Assembly: GCA_017651645.1 (NCBI GenBank)
Contig: JAGCCO010000042.1
Span: 124,001 to 188,000, forward strand
DNA from: Bacteroidales bacterium
GTDB taxonomy: Bacteria; Bacteroidota; Bacteroidia; Bacteroidales; F082
DNA: 64,000 nt
Direction of reading: 5' to 3'
A program made the translations under genes and the position numbers. The notes under the pieces were generated by a model that was not told the origin of the DNA, ran no database searches, and was given only the letters and a program-made list of their open reading frames with translations. Below, in pieces: positions 1 through 9,191 of this stretch. Positions within the stretch are counted from its first letter, which is position 1. Every line of letters begins with the position of its first letter.

Positions 1-36
1 AGACAAACGTTTTTCTGTTGCATAATTCAATTCCCT

Positions 37-948
37 TTACTTGTCATCAATAGGCAACTTGATCCATTCGCCAAGTTTATTGTCCCACTCTTCTGGTTCA
101 AACGGCATAAATCCTCCCCAATGAGAAAAGGTGAATTCACCAAAATAAACTTGACCATTTGCTTCATAAAAATCTATGCGGACATGCGTTTGCCCAATGG
201 ATAATTTTGTGGCCAATTGCTTCATCTCCTCAAAACAATGAGGCTTTTCTATTGGGACTACCGCATTTGGATGACCATTTGTGAAAGGAAGATGATTGAA
301 ATCCATATCATAAAAATCAAAAGTGACTTCATGCTCTCCTTTGGAACGTCCTGACGCAATAAAAAAAATCTTTGGGACACCGTCGAAACAGAAAAACTTA
401 TAATCGCGAAGTTCACCTGTTTCATCATCTTCTCGATACTCTTCTGCAATTATTCTATGAGGAATTCCTTTATAGCAATAATCACGACTTGGCAAAAAAT
501 AGTCTTGTTTAATACCTTTTTGCAGTCCTTCAATAACCGACTTTTTATCCATCTTCGACTTGTCTTTACAGACATACATGCCTAATCCACTATTCTGAGT
601 GCATTTGAGAACAAACTGGTTGGGTAACGCGTCAAAGTCAATGTCATTGGGATCGTTCCAAACACCCAACAAAGGTATGACATACTGCTTTCCGATCAAA
701 TTGGCAACATATTCTTTGACCGCATATTTGTCGCATAACTCTGCCGTTTTGGAATCCCTTCCATACAGTTTAAGCCATTGGATTTTCTCATTGTAGGTCT
801 TGGGGTGCTTTAAATGAAGCCTTTTCCCCATTGAAAAAAAGTACTTACAACGAAGATATAAAGCATTGGTGATGGGAAAATGCTTGGATATTAATTCCAG
901 AATTACAAGTCCCAACACCTTTGGATGTGTGATTGTATATAACTTCAT
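37..948 (-). CDS. TupA-like ATP-grasp protein
   Basis: A 303-residue protein resembling the TupA-type ATP-grasp family (teichuronopeptide and polysaccharide synthesis). Visible family landmarks are KTYNEKIQWLKLYGRD (about 49-64), FVLKCTQNSG, RIIAEEY, DYKFFCFDG, and the C-terminal FGEFTFSHWGGFMPFEP block that probably closes the nucleotide/metal site. It has no signal peptide and is probably cytoplasmic. It is the last gene read from the long minus-strand polysaccharide operon and starts 1 bp after the Wzy-like gene. By family it would ligate an amino acid or similar group to a glycan precursor, but the substrate is unknown. The family is fairly sure and the exact role is inferred from context. 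Confidence 0.8.
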   Translation of the reverse strand: MKLYTITHPKVLGLVILELISKHFPITNALYLRCKYFFSMGKRLHLKHPKTYNEKIQWLKLYGRDSKTAELCDKYAVKEYVANLIGKQYVIPLLGVWNDPNDIDFDALPNQFVLKCTQNSGLGMYVCKDKSKMDKKSVIEGLQKGIKQDYFLPSRDYCYKGIPHRIIAEEYREDDETGELRDYKFFCFDGVPKIFFIASGRSKGEHEVTFDFYDMDFNHLPFTNGHPNAVVPIEKPHCFEEMKQLATKLSIGQTHVRIDFYEANGQVYFGEFTFSHWGGFMPFEPEEWDNKLGEWIKLPIDDK

Positions 949-949
949 C

Positions 950-2266
950 TTATGACAAATTTCTACCCATTACAGTTGGGTCGTCTTTTTCTACGCCTTC
1001 TGGTATCGCTCCAAAAATGCGATCCAGGGACTGCTGGAACTGTTCTCTCTGAGATGGATGGCGGTCTTTATTGATAGCATTTAATAATTCAGGTTTGGAA
1101 GAGGCATACGTCAACAATATGGCATAGAAAACCATAATATAATTCATACAGTAGGTCCAACTCGTGAAATTGATGAACAAGACTGAAAGCAAGCCAAACA
1201 AAGCCATACCAATCTTTCTTTTCATGTGCGTCAGGTTTTTAAACAGTGAAATGACAAGCACGACATAAAATAACATGAGCAAAACGAAACCGATGAGGCC
1301 GTTTTCGCATAATTGCACCATATACTCGGAGTGAAGGACCAACTCGCCTCCCGACATGTCCATGAAATTGGTCAAGCCGATGCCCGTCCAGAAATGTTCA
1401 TGATACAGCTCTATACTGGTTTCATACTGAACGGCACGGTCACCCAACAAAGTCATCAAAAAATCATTGAATCGCTCGTTGTCCACCAATTGAACATAAA
1501 GCTGCTCGTCTGTTCCTTCTTGAATGCGTTCACCAACCGTGGTGTAATTCATCACATAATAAACACCTGACAACAATATGCCTCCGAAGAAAACAAGTCT
1601 TATCCAAGCCCAAACGTTTCGTTTTTTCCCATTGTTCAAAACCACGCCCATAAGAAGAATAACCTCGGCACCGAATGCCTTTCGGGTTCCCGACAAGTAA
1701 ATGATAATGCTAATCCCTATCGTTACTAAAACAAAGAACCACATCTTGATTTTTTCCTCAACGAACAAGATACAGGACATAAACAAGAACGCGACTGCAT
1801 GCAAAGGATAAAGGTTGCCGATTTCTTCTACATCAAATCTGCCTTCTACGTTAATGGTAAAAGAAGGGATACCGATGAGCAAATAAACTCCTAATGCTAT
1901 CCAAATAACCCAAAGACATGTATTTTTGTCTTTTCTTAGTTCCAACAACAAGAAAATAAGTAATACAAAAGAATCAAAGTATCTGTCTCTCAAAAACTTG
2001 AAAACACCAAACTCGGCATAAAAACCTTTAGATAAGGCATTAAACATCGAATAGCAGAACAAGACCACCCAGCAAAGGAAAGCAGGCGAAAGGAATGCTT
2101 TTTTCTGTTTCCAAAACTCATGAACATTTAACAACAAAGCTAAAATTGACATAATCATGATGGTACGACCTGCGCCGTCCACTTTCAATATGTATAATTG
2201 AAATGGAGGCCAAATAATACACATGAAGATGAAGAAAAGATTATAACCTTTTATGATTTGTTTCAC
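950..2266 (-). CDS. O-antigen ligase/Wzy-like polymerase
   Basis: A 438-residue integral membrane protein with about ten or more hydrophobic helices. One large hydrophilic loop (about residues 235-300) contains the Wzy_C-like stretch ending ELYHEHFWTGIGLTNF, followed by LHSEYMVQLCENGLIG. This is the layout of O-antigen polymerase/ligase proteins, which join repeat units on the periplasmic face of the inner membrane. It lies directly downstream of the flippase, as expected for a Wzx/Wzy pathway. Sequence alone does not separate polymerase from ligase. Position beside Wzx and the sugar genes favours polymerase. Confidence 0.8.
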   Translation of the reverse strand: MKQIIKGYNLFFIFMCIIWPPFQLYILKVDGAGRTIMIMSILALLLNVHEFWKQKKAFLSPAFLCWVVLFCYSMFNALSKGFYAEFGVFKFLRDRYFDSFVLLIFLLLELRKDKNTCLWVIWIALGVYLLIGIPSFTINVEGRFDVEEIGNLYPLHAVAFLFMSCILFVEEKIKMWFFVLVTIGISIIIYLSGTRKAFGAEVILLMGVVLNNGKKRNVWAWIRLVFFGGILLSGVYYVMNYTTVGERIQEGTDEQLYVQLVDNERFNDFLMTLLGDRAVQYETSIELYHEHFWTGIGLTNFMDMSGGELVLHSEYMVQLCENGLIGFVLLMLFYVVLVISLFKNLTHMKRKIGMALFGLLSVLFINFTSWTYCMNYIMVFYAILLTYASSKPELLNAINKDRHPSQREQFQQSLDRIFGAIPEGVEKDDPTVMGRNLS

Positions 2267-2293
2267 TTTACTCTTAGTTTATGAAAGACATAA

Positions 2294-3766
2294 CTACTTC
2301 TTTAAAAACTTAATCTTTGAAAGATAGTTCATTAATGACTCCTTACTCATAATGAACAATCCGCGTTTCAATTCCACAAACCATACCGCCAAAACATAAA
2401 TCACACCTATTCCACCAGCTACAAAGATGTTTAGCTTGACAAAATGGTTCAACAACACGACGGGGAGAATGAATAATACGGAGAGAAATATGATGATGCC
2501 AATTTTGTTCCACGGCATATACTGCCAAAAACTGACTTTCAAGATTTTCATTTCGAACGAGATTTGGAAAACCTTCGGAAGCAATATGCCCAACATCGCT
2601 GTGATGATTGCCCCCCATGTCCCATAATACTTGATGGAAAAATAGGCAAAAGGAAGAAAGACCACTGCGCTCCTTAGGTATGCTTTGAGTGTATATCTTG
2701 TTTTTCCTGTTGCCCTCAGCACAAGCCCAGCCCCAAGCGCCCCAATAACAAAAGAAAAGACATAAATCCTAAAGAAAGGGATGGCTTTGGCATACTCAGG
2801 AGGAAACAAGAAATCAAACAGAACACCAGCGAAAACAAAAACACCCAGGATGATAGGGATGGAAAATGACATCAGTCGTGTGACATAACTTTGTGCCAAT
2901 GAGATGGTCTCCTTGAGATTGTTTTCCTTATACGCTGCTGACATGTTAAGGATGTTTACTTCTCCCACGGATTCATACACCTGATGAATGCCGGGAATGC
3001 CATAAAAAGCAAGGCTGTAAATGGCATACTCCTCTGGCGTGATGAAAGAGATGCACAGCATTTTGTCAAAACGTTGGAAGACTGTATTCAAAATCACTGC
3101 CAGACCAAAAGGCGCGGCATAAGCAAATTGCGATTTAAGCAGTCCCCAATCAAACCAATTTCCTTTTACCTTCCGATAGGGCCAAGAGGCGTATAGTGTA
3201 ACAAAAACAAACTGCAACACATGATAAACCACCATGCTTAATAAGATGGATTCAATCGAATTGAAAACCAATGCTGTACCAATGACAATGCCAATCCTCA
3301 ACAAAGCTTCGAGAGGAGGATAAACCACCGACAAGGTCTTGTCGCCTCGAGTGACAAACAAGGGAAAAATGAGCAATATCGGTACAGAGAAGAAAATACC
3401 TACCGCCACGAGCAACGAGAAATTCATGAGTTTTTCGTTTCCAATGAATAGCTTTGCTGTGGCAGGAATCAACAGTAAAACGAAAGCGACGATGGCGAAA
3501 ACAATCATGGTAAAATACGTGTTCCCCACCAAGGCTTTTCGCCTTTGCTCATCCGAATTGGGGAAATAGTAGTACAAGTTGGATTGCATGCCAAAAGAGA
3601 ATATACTACTCATAAACCCCACCAACACATTAAACTGTGAATACAACCCGTAGTTTTCCTGTGTGAGGTAACGCGTCAAGAATATGGGCATCAGGAAACC
3701 TGCAATCATGGCCAGTATCCTGCCCGTAGCCGTAAATAAGGCAAATGAATTGTTTCGCCTTGACAT
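2294..3766 (-). CDS. Wzx-type oligosaccharide flippase
   Basis: A 490-residue polytopic membrane protein of the MATE/PST polysaccharide-export superfamily. It opens with a short basic stretch, then the characteristic first helix and GLYSQFNVLVG, and hydrophobic segments run to a basic C-terminus. By family it moves undecaprenyl-diphosphate-linked repeat units across the inner membrane. It is 3 bp downstream of the acetyltransferase and 27 bp upstream of the Wzy-like gene, so it is almost certainly co-transcribed. A second flippase-like gene lies at 37.7-39.2 kb, so the genome may handle more than one glycan. Confidence 0.88.
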   Translation of the reverse strand: MSRRNNSFALFTATGRILAMIAGFLMPIFLTRYLTQENYGLYSQFNVLVGFMSSIFSFGMQSNLYYYFPNSDEQRRKALVGNTYFTMIVFAIVAFVLLLIPATAKLFIGNEKLMNFSLLVAVGIFFSVPILLIFPLFVTRGDKTLSVVYPPLEALLRIGIVIGTALVFNSIESILLSMVVYHVLQFVFVTLYASWPYRKVKGNWFDWGLLKSQFAYAAPFGLAVILNTVFQRFDKMLCISFITPEEYAIYSLAFYGIPGIHQVYESVGEVNILNMSAAYKENNLKETISLAQSYVTRLMSFSIPIILGVFVFAGVLFDFLFPPEYAKAIPFFRIYVFSFVIGALGAGLVLRATGKTRYTLKAYLRSAVVFLPFAYFSIKYYGTWGAIITAMLGILLPKVFQISFEMKILKVSFWQYMPWNKIGIIIFLSVLFILPVVLLNHFVKLNIFVAGGIGVIYVLAVWFVELKRGLFIMSKESLMNYLSKIKFLKK

Positions 3767-3769
3767 ATC

Positions 3770-4411
3770 TTATAAAGAACTGATATATTTGTTGTATCCC
3801 TCGCAACTGGTGGGTGCCGGTATATCTTCAATGTCGGTCTTTACCACCTTTGCTGGATTGCCTGCTGCTATACAATTGGCAGGTACGCTTTTCGTCACTA
3901 CCGAATTTGCCGCTATGACAGCATTGTCGCCAATGGTTACACCCTTCAAGATACTTACATTTCGCCCAATCCAACAATTCTCACCGATTACAACAGGAGC
4001 ATGGGCAGAATGCTTCCAATACCGCGGTTCCATGTCACGACAAATTCGCATATACTTCCTATAGGAAGGGTTAACTGGATGATTATTGTTATCTGATATA
4101 TGGACATTCTCCGCAATCCCTGTATAATTGCCGATCTGGATGCTTTCGACTGCGTTTATCACACTTCCACCTCCAATCTTCGAATAATCACCAAGGATAA
4201 TCTTTCCTCCGCTTTGGGAATTCAATACACCCCACATCCAAACCTTTTCGCCAATGACAATGTCTTTTGGAGAAGAACCATCAACAAGAGAGATGGTGCT
4301 ACCTCTTTTGCAAAAGTTCTTGTCTTGGTTTGGGCTTATAGAAGCCTGTTTTTGTAAGTATTTCTTTTTTCGTTTTAGCAAAATGCTATCAAACAAATGC
4401 GAAATAAACAT
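3770..4411 (-). CDS. Left-handed beta-helix acetyltransferase
   Basis: A 213-residue protein with hexapeptide repeats (IVIGEKVWMWG, IILGDYSKIGGGS, IQIGNYTGIAEN, VVIGENCWIGRNVSILKGVTIGD) and a GNPAKVV C-terminal signature. This is the WbbJ/maltose-O-acetyltransferase type. The HISDNNNHPV segment carries the likely catalytic His. It would transfer an acetyl group from acetyl-CoA to a sugar or nucleotide sugar. In this operon it could act on the 3-amino sugar made by the FdtA/FdtB enzymes, on the WlbA pathway product, or O-acetylate the repeat unit. Sequence does not choose between these. Confidence 0.82.
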   Translation of the reverse strand: MFISHLFDSILLKRKKKYLQKQASISPNQDKNFCKRGSTISLVDGSSPKDIVIGEKVWMWGVLNSQSGGKIILGDYSKIGGGSVINAVESIQIGNYTGIAENVHISDNNNHPVNPSYRKYMRICRDMEPRYWKHSAHAPVVIGENCWIGRNVSILKGVTIGDNAVIAANSVVTKSVPANCIAAGNPAKVVKTDIEDIPAPTSCEGYNKYISSL

Positions 4412-4435
4412 GATGCTATCGTGTTATAAACCGGT

Positions 4436-5713
4436 TTATAATCTCCCGTCCACAATTCCCCTGTCCAACGTGCACTTCACATCGAAGACCACGTGGTGTT
4501 TCTTCAGCAGACTGAGGATATCCAATCCCTCAAACTTTTTGTGGGCCACGGCGGCAATACAGGCATCATAGCGGTTGGCGGTTAGCGTTGAGAGTTCGTT
4601 GATGACCTTTATGCCGTATTCGTGTTCCACGATGGCGGGATTGGCCCAGGGGTCATACACGGTGATGTTCAAGTTGTACTCTTTCAAAGCCTTGTAGATA
4701 TCGATGACCTTGGTGTTGCGCACGTCGGGGCAGTTTTCCTTGAAGGTAAAACCGAGAATGAGAATCTCACTGTTGATCACCTGTATGCCTTTCTTCAACA
4801 TCAGCTTGACGGTCTGCGTGGCCACATACTCGCCCATGCCATCGTTCATCCTTCTACCAGCGAGGATGATCTCGGGGTTGTAGCCATGACGCTGGGCGCA
4901 CTGAGCCAGATAGTATGGGTCAACTCCGATGCAGTGGCCTCCCACCAGTCCGGGACGGAAGGGCAGGAAGTTCCACTTGGTGCTGGCAGCTTCCAACACA
5001 TCCAAAGTGTCGATGCCCATCTTGTTGAAGATCTTGCTCAACTCGTTCACAAAGGCGATGTTGATGTCGCGCTGCGAGTTTTCAATCACCTTGGCTGCTT
5101 CAGCCACTTTGATGGTCGGAGCGAGGTGGGTACCGGCGGTAATGACTGAGCTATATACTTCATTGATGTATTTACCTATCTCAGGCGTACTCCCCGAAGT
5201 CACTTTCTTGATGTGCTCCACGGTGTGCTGCTTGTCACCTGGGTTGATGCGCTCGGGGCTGTAACCACCATAGAAGTCCACGTTCATCTTCAGACCAGAG
5301 ACCTTCTCCACCACAGGGATACATTCGTCTTCGGTCACGCCAGGATAGACCGTGGATTCGTAAACCACCACATCACCCTTGCCTATTACCTTACCCACAG
5401 TGGTACTTGCACCAACAAGGGGAGTCAGGTCGGGATTATTATCGCTATCAACAGGAGTGGGGACGGCAACGATATAGAAGTTGCAATCGCGAATCTTCTC
5501 GATGTCGCTGGTGCAGATAAAGCCGTGGTTCTTAATGGCGTCTTGCAACAGTTCGTCACTGACTTCCAGGGTGGCATCATGACCTGCCATCAGGGCGTCC
5601 ACACGGGCTTGGCTCATGTCGAAGCCAACGGTGGGGTATTTAGTTGAGAATAGTCGGGCGAGAGGGAGACCTACGTAGCCGAGGCCGATTACACAGATTT
5701 TGGTGTTTTTCAT
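4436..5713 (-). CDS. UDP-N-acetylhexosamine 6-dehydrogenase (TviB/WbpO-like)
   Basis: A 425-residue UDP-sugar dehydrogenase. The N-terminal NAD-binding loop is GLGYVGLP (about 10-17). The active-site motif [12 protein letters not shown] places the nucleophilic Cys at 261, and the C-terminal UDP-binding domain contains [15 protein letters not shown]. The family oxidises C6 of UDP-GlcNAc or UDP-GalNAc to the uronic acid with two NAD+. The sequence style is that of TviB/WbpO rather than simple UDP-glucose dehydrogenase. Its expected partner, a C4 epimerase, is two genes upstream, separated by an inserted four-helix-bundle gene and repeat arrays. A different dehydrogenase (WecC-like) is encoded at 24.8 kb. 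Confidence 0.88.
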   Translation of the reverse strand: MKNTKICVIGLGYVGLPLARLFSTKYPTVGFDMSQARVDALMAGHDATLEVSDELLQDAIKNHGFICTSDIEKIRDCNFYIVAVPTPVDSDNNPDLTPLVGASTTVGKVIGKGDVVVYESTVYPGVTEDECIPVVEKVSGLKMNVDFYGGYSPERINPGDKQHTVEHIKKVTSGSTPEIGKYINEVYSSVITAGTHLAPTIKVAEAAKVIENSQRDINIAFVNELSKIFNKMGIDTLDVLEAASTKWNFLPFRPGLVGGHCIGVDPYYLAQCAQRHGYNPEIILAGRRMNDGMGEYVATQTVKLMLKKGIQVINSEILILGFTFKENCPDVRNTKVIDIYKALKEYNLNITVYDPWANPAIVEHEYGIKVINELSTLTANRYDACIAAVAHKKFEGLDILSLLKKHHVVFDVKCTLDRGIVDGRL

Positions 5714-5738
5714 TATTATTGAGTTTTAATTGTTTACA

Positions 5739-5762
5739 GTTTAGCGGTTAGCGGTTAGCGGG
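5739..5762. repeat. Heptamer array, GGTTAGC units
   Basis: Three in-phase 7-bp units (GTTTAGC, GGTTAGC, GGTTAGC) lie between the dehydrogenase start and the end of the four-helix gene. The TAA stop of the four-helix gene (5748-5750, minus) and its last few codons are made of this array. Units of the same sequence recur on the other side of the gene at 6167-6275. Confidence 0.85.
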
Positions 5763-6137
5763 TTTGGTGGATTCCAACTGTTTTTCGAAAGAAGAATGCA
5801 AGCCGGATAACTGTTTTCCTATTGTGTTTATTCTATCTTGTTCGTTATCAAATTCTTCGTCAGTAATATACTCCAAATCATGCGCTATATCAAGTTGACA
5901 TAAGGATTCTGCGAGAGAACCGTAAGCTATCTCGATGAAGTGCATCTTCTCTTTTATCGAAAATCTACCAGAACCTTCTGCAATGTTCGATGGGACTGAA
6001 ATCACCGATCTGCGCAGTTGGTCGCCCAAAGCATAAACTTCGTATTTTGGAAACTTTTGAAGAAGCTTATAGACCTCTTTAACTAATGCCTTTGATTCTT
6101 TATATACCCGTAAATCGAAAAAAGTGAATTTGTTCAT
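5748..6137 (-). CDS. Four-helix-bundle protein (S23/IVP-like)
   Basis: A 129-residue, all-helical protein with the family hallmarks FFDLRVYKESKALVKEVYKL, the LGDQLRRSVISVPSNIAEGSGR core and FIEIAYGSLAESLCQLDIA. The family was named from ORFs in 23S rRNA intervening sequences and is structurally related to the Avd proteins of diversity-generating retroelements. Its biochemical role is unknown. It sits between a UDP-sugar dehydrogenase and the matching epimerase, and is bracketed by GGTTAGC-type heptamer arrays. Its final residues (PANR and stop) are read from the array. This placement looks like an insertion into the sugar operon. Confidence 0.85.
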   Translation of the reverse strand: MNKFTFFDLRVYKESKALVKEVYKLLQKFPKYEVYALGDQLRRSVISVPSNIAEGSGRFSIKEKMHFIEIAYGSLAESLCQLDIAHDLEYITDEEFDNEQDRINTIGKQLSGLHSSFEKQLESTKPANR

Positions 6138-6166
6138 GTTGTTTGTTTTTATGGTTATTGTTGATT

Positions 6167-6275
6167 GGTTAGCGTTTAGCGGTTAATGGTTAGCGTTGAT
6201 CGATTAGGGGTTGGTGGTTAACGTTTTTTAGATGTCGCAACAGTTACGCTAACCGCTAACCCATAACCGCTAACC
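6167..6275. repeat. Inverted pair of GGTTAGC heptamer arrays
   Basis: Eight consecutive 7-bp units (6167-6222, GGTTAGC and variants) are followed after about 25 bp by four units in the opposite orientation (6248-6275, GCTAACC GCTAACC CATAACC GCTAACC). The second arm ends exactly at the base before the stop codon of the epimerase gene (6276-6278, minus). The two arms can fold into a stem-loop in the RNA. Confidence 0.85.
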
Positions 6276-7250
6276 TCACAGATTTGCTTTATACCATTCA
6301 ATAGCCTCATTCAATCCACGGGCGAAATCATATTCCGGGTTATAACCTAGCAAACGTTTCGCCTTGGAAATATCAGCATTCGAGTGCTTGATGTCGCCGG
6401 GGCGGTCGGGACCGAAACGGGGCTCTATGTTTTTTCCCAAAGCCTTGGTCAAGTCGTAATAGATGTCGATAAGATATTCCCTTCCGCCGTAGGCTATGTT
6501 GAAGGCTTCTCCACTGGCCTCATCGGGTGCCAGACAGGCTTTCAGATTGGCCTCAATCACATTCTCGATATATGTGAAATCCCGGCTTTGCTTGCCGTCG
6601 CCATTGATGGTGGGCTGCTCGTCGTTGATGAGCATCTTGATGAACTTGGGGATAACTGCCGCGTAGGCACCGTTGGGGTCCTGCCGTCTTCCAAAGACAT
6701 TGAAATAGCGTAAGCCTATGGTCTTCAGACCATAATGTCTGGAGTATTGTTTGGCCCATTCTTCATCGGCGCGCTTACTGACGGCATAAGGTGAGAGCAG
6801 GTTGCCTTCCACGCCTTCTTTCTTGGGCAAATGCTCCTCATCGCCATAAACTGAAGAGCTGGAAGCATAGACAAAGGTCTTCACCTTGTTCTGCCTTGCA
6901 GCCTCCAGCATATTGAGTGTGCCCAGGATATTGTTCGCGCAATAGAACAGTGGCATTTCGATAGAACGTGGCACGCTGCCCCAAGCTGCTTCGTTCAGCA
7001 CATAGTCCACGCCTTCGCAAGCATGCATGCAGGTGTCCAGGTCCTTGATGTCGCCCTTGATGAATTCGTAATTCGGATGATCCAGAAAAAGGTCGACATG
7101 GGCTTGCTTGCCCGTGCTCAAGTCGTCAAGGCAACGAACCCTATAACCCATTTTCAATATTGACTCACAAAGGTTGGAGCCTATGAAGCCAGCGCCACCG
7201 GTGACGAGGAATAGTGTGTCTTTAGGAAATTGTAGTTGAAAATAAGACAT
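6276..7250 (-). CDS. UDP-N-acetylhexosamine C4-epimerase (TviC/WbpP-like)
   Basis: An extended short-chain dehydrogenase of about 324 residues. It shows the NAD-binding GGAGFIGSN, the SSSSVYGDE catalytic Ser/Thr segment and YAVSK (the YxxxK pair), and ends in the SDR-typical NPEYDFARGL. The ATG at 7250 is preferred because the longer frame would need a TTG start at 7271. By family it interconverts UDP-GlcNAc and UDP-GalNAc, or their uronic acids, at C4, feeding the dehydrogenase encoded downstream. The stop codon directly abuts a heptamer repeat array. Substrate is inferred from the pairing with the TviB-like enzyme. Confidence 0.85.
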   Translation of the reverse strand: MSYFQLQFPKDTLFLVTGGAGFIGSNLCESILKMGYRVRCLDDLSTGKQAHVDLFLDHPNYEFIKGDIKDLDTCMHACEGVDYVLNEAAWGSVPRSIEMPLFYCANNILGTLNMLEAARQNKVKTFVYASSSSVYGDEEHLPKKEGVEGNLLSPYAVSKRADEEWAKQYSRHYGLKTIGLRYFNVFGRRQDPNGAYAAVIPKFIKMLINDEQPTINGDGKQSRDFTYIENVIEANLKACLAPDEASGEAFNIAYGGREYLIDIYYDLTKALGKNIEPRFGPDRPGDIKHSNADISKAKRLLGYNPEYDFARGLNEAIEWYKANL

Positions 7251-7292
7251 AGTTATTTTAGTAATTGTCAACCCTACTTATGATATAATTGT

Positions 7293-8261
7293 TTATTTCC
7301 ACCCAAAGGGATGTCCGCTAAGCGGCAGTTTGGCCATGGGATGGTAGTCGCCGATGAGGCCGACGGGTTTGGCGTTGCGGATTTGATACACGATGTTGAT
7401 GCAACGACGGGCTTCCTCTATGCCGAAGCCGCGACCGGCCAAGATCTCCTGATAGCTCTTGGTATGCAGCTCGGTGAAGCCTTGGCTGAACTCGAACTCC
7501 TCGCCGTCGATCATGATGGTGCGGTAGGTACGCTTCTCCCCTTCCACGGCATTGGGCGGCAAGGTGTCGGCGTTGATGCTGAGGAAATAACGCACACGGG
7601 CACGTTTCAGCTCCAGATAGCCCGCCACACGGTCGTGCGAGGCCACGTGGACGATGTTCTTCTGCACGTCGCCGAAAATCCAGCTCAACATGTCGTAGAA
7701 ATGCACGCCGATGTTGGTGGCGATGCCGCCGCTCTTGTTGATGTCGCCCTTCCACGAGGCATAATACCAGTTGCCACGCGAGGTGATATAAGTCAAGTCG
7801 ATGTCATAGATTTTGTCCTTCGGGCCTTCCTCGATTTTCTTCTTTAAAGCCACGATTTTGTCGTGCAGACGGAGCTGGAAGATGGTATACGCCTTATGGC
7901 CTTGGCGTTCTTCCACTTTCTGCAAGGCGTCGATGTTCCAAGGATTGAGCACCAGAGGCTTCTCGCAGATGACATCGGCACCGAGACGCAGTCCGTAACG
8001 GGTGTGGGCGTCGTGCAGGTAGTTGGGTGTGCAGACCGTCACGAAATCGATCTGCTTGCCTTCGTCCCTCAGCTTGGTGTTGTGGCGGTCGAAGAGCTCC
8101 TGCTCGGTGAAGAAGGCAGCCTTGGGGAAGTAGCTGTCCATGATGCCGACGCTGTCGCTTTTGTCGTAGGCGGAGACTAGGTCATTGCCTGTGTCTTTGA
8201 TGGCCTTCAAGTGGCGTGGGGCGATGTATCCCCCCACGCCAATGATTGCAAAATTTTTCAT
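7293..8261 (-). CDS. WlbA/WbpB-type Gfo/Idh/MocA oxidoreductase
   Basis: A 322-residue NAD-dependent oxidoreductase. The N-terminus FAIIGVGGYIAPRHLKAIKD, the block VTVCTPNYLHDAHTRYGLR, and EKPLVLNPWNID (carrying the catalytic Lys) closely follow WlbA/WbpB. These enzymes oxidise C3 of UDP-GlcNAcA so that an aminotransferase can install a 3-amino group on the way to UDP-2,3-diacetamido uronic acids. The required UDP-GlcNAc dehydrogenase and an aminotransferase and acetyltransferase are present in the same operon. The aminotransferase sequence looks more FdtB-like, so completion of this branch is not certain. The ATG overlaps the nagB stop (TAATG). Confidence 0.87.
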   Translation of the reverse strand: MKNFAIIGVGGYIAPRHLKAIKDTGNDLVSAYDKSDSVGIMDSYFPKAAFFTEQELFDRHNTKLRDEGKQIDFVTVCTPNYLHDAHTRYGLRLGADVICEKPLVLNPWNIDALQKVEERQGHKAYTIFQLRLHDKIVALKKKIEEGPKDKIYDIDLTYITSRGNWYYASWKGDINKSGGIATNIGVHFYDMLSWIFGDVQKNIVHVASHDRVAGYLELKRARVRYFLSINADTLPPNAVEGEKRTYRTIMIDGEEFEFSQGFTELHTKSYQEILAGRGFGIEEARRCINIVYQIRNAKPVGLIGDYHPMAKLPLSGHPFGWK

Positions 8262-9052
8262 TACAGATTATTCTTTTCGATATCCTTAAAGTACTTGACG
8301 GTCTGATACTTGAGCTCATCACAGGCTTCGTCATCGCAGACGATGATGCCCTTCGGATGCATCTGCAGCACGCTTACCGTCCACATCTGGCTCACACCAC
8401 CTTCGATGGCATGAGCAATGGCGCGGGCCTTGTTGTGGCCGTTGGCCAGGATCATCACCTCACGGCTGTCCATGACGGTACCTACACCCACGGTGAGGGC
8501 GGTCTTCGGCACCTTATTAATATCGTGGTCGAAGAAGCGGGAGTTGGCGATGATGGTGTCGGAAGTCAAGGTCTTCACACGGGTGCGTGAGGTCAGGGAG
8601 CTGCCGGGCTCGTTGAAGGCGATGTGGCCATCAGGACCGATGCCGCCCATGAAGAGGTCGATGCCACCATAGCTCTTGATCTTGGCCTCATAGCGGGCGC
8701 ATTCGGCCTCGAGGTCTTCGGCATTACCGTTCAGGATGTTGACGTTTTCCTTCTTGATATCGATGTGCTTGAAGAAATTGTTCCACATGAAACTATGGTA
8801 GCTCTCCGGATGGTCTTCGGGGATGCGGACATACTCGTCCATGTTGAAGGTGACCACATTCTTGAAGGAGACCTTGCCTTTCTTGTAGAGGCGGACCAAC
8901 TCCTTATAGGTGCCCAAGGGGGTGGAACCGGTGGGGAGACCGAGGATGAAAGGCTTCTTCGCCGTAGGCTTGAAAGCGTTGATACGTTCGACAATGTGGT
9001 TGGCTGCCCAACGCGACATGGCGTCGGCGTTTTTTTCGATGATTACTCTCAT
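8261..9052 (-). CDS. nagB: Glucosamine-6-phosphate deaminase
   Basis: A 263-residue protein, the usual length for NagB. Recognisable blocks are [15 protein letters not shown] (phosphate site), FNMDEYV with the catalytic Asp, and [20 protein letters not shown] with the catalytic His. It converts glucosamine-6-phosphate to fructose-6-phosphate and ammonia in the cytoplasm. Here it lies between the WlbA-type gene and the DUF4954 gene inside a nucleotide-sugar operon. It may therefore balance the hexosamine pool for UDP-GlcNAc synthesis rather than serve amino-sugar catabolism. The operon role is inferred and the enzyme call is firm. Confidence 0.93.
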   Translation of the reverse strand: MRVIIEKNADAMSRWAANHIVERINAFKPTAKKPFILGLPTGSTPLGTYKELVRLYKKGKVSFKNVVTFNMDEYVRIPEDHPESYHSFMWNNFFKHIDIKKENVNILNGNAEDLEAECARYEAKIKSYGGIDLFMGGIGPDGHIAFNEPGSSLTSRTRVKTLTSDTIIANSRFFDHDINKVPKTALTVGVGTVMDSREVMILANGHNKARAIAHAIEGGVSQMWTVSVLQMHPKGIIVCDDEACDELKYQTVKYFKDIEKNNL

Positions 9053-9067
9053 TTTGTATAGTTTTAA

Positions 9068-9186
9068 GTTATTCAGTTGTTCAGTTATTCAGTTGCTTCT
9101 GGCTGCTGGCAGTTCCAACCCTTGTTTATGAGATCGCGGGTCTGTGCCCGCGATGAGGCTCGGGGCGTGGGACTGCCAGAGGCCAT
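9068..9186. repeat. Octamer array and nested REP hairpin
   Basis: An array with TTCAGTT spaced at 8 bp (TTCAGTTG, TTCAGTTA, TTCAGTTG; about 9074-9097) is followed by a REP-type palindrome at 9130-9159 (GCGGGTCTGTGCCCGC core). The palindrome is enclosed by a second inverted pair, CTGGCAGT near 9106-9113 and ACTGCCAG near 9171-9178. It fills the spacer between nagB and the DUF4954 gene. Confidence 0.7.
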
Positions 9187-9191
9187 AAGCA

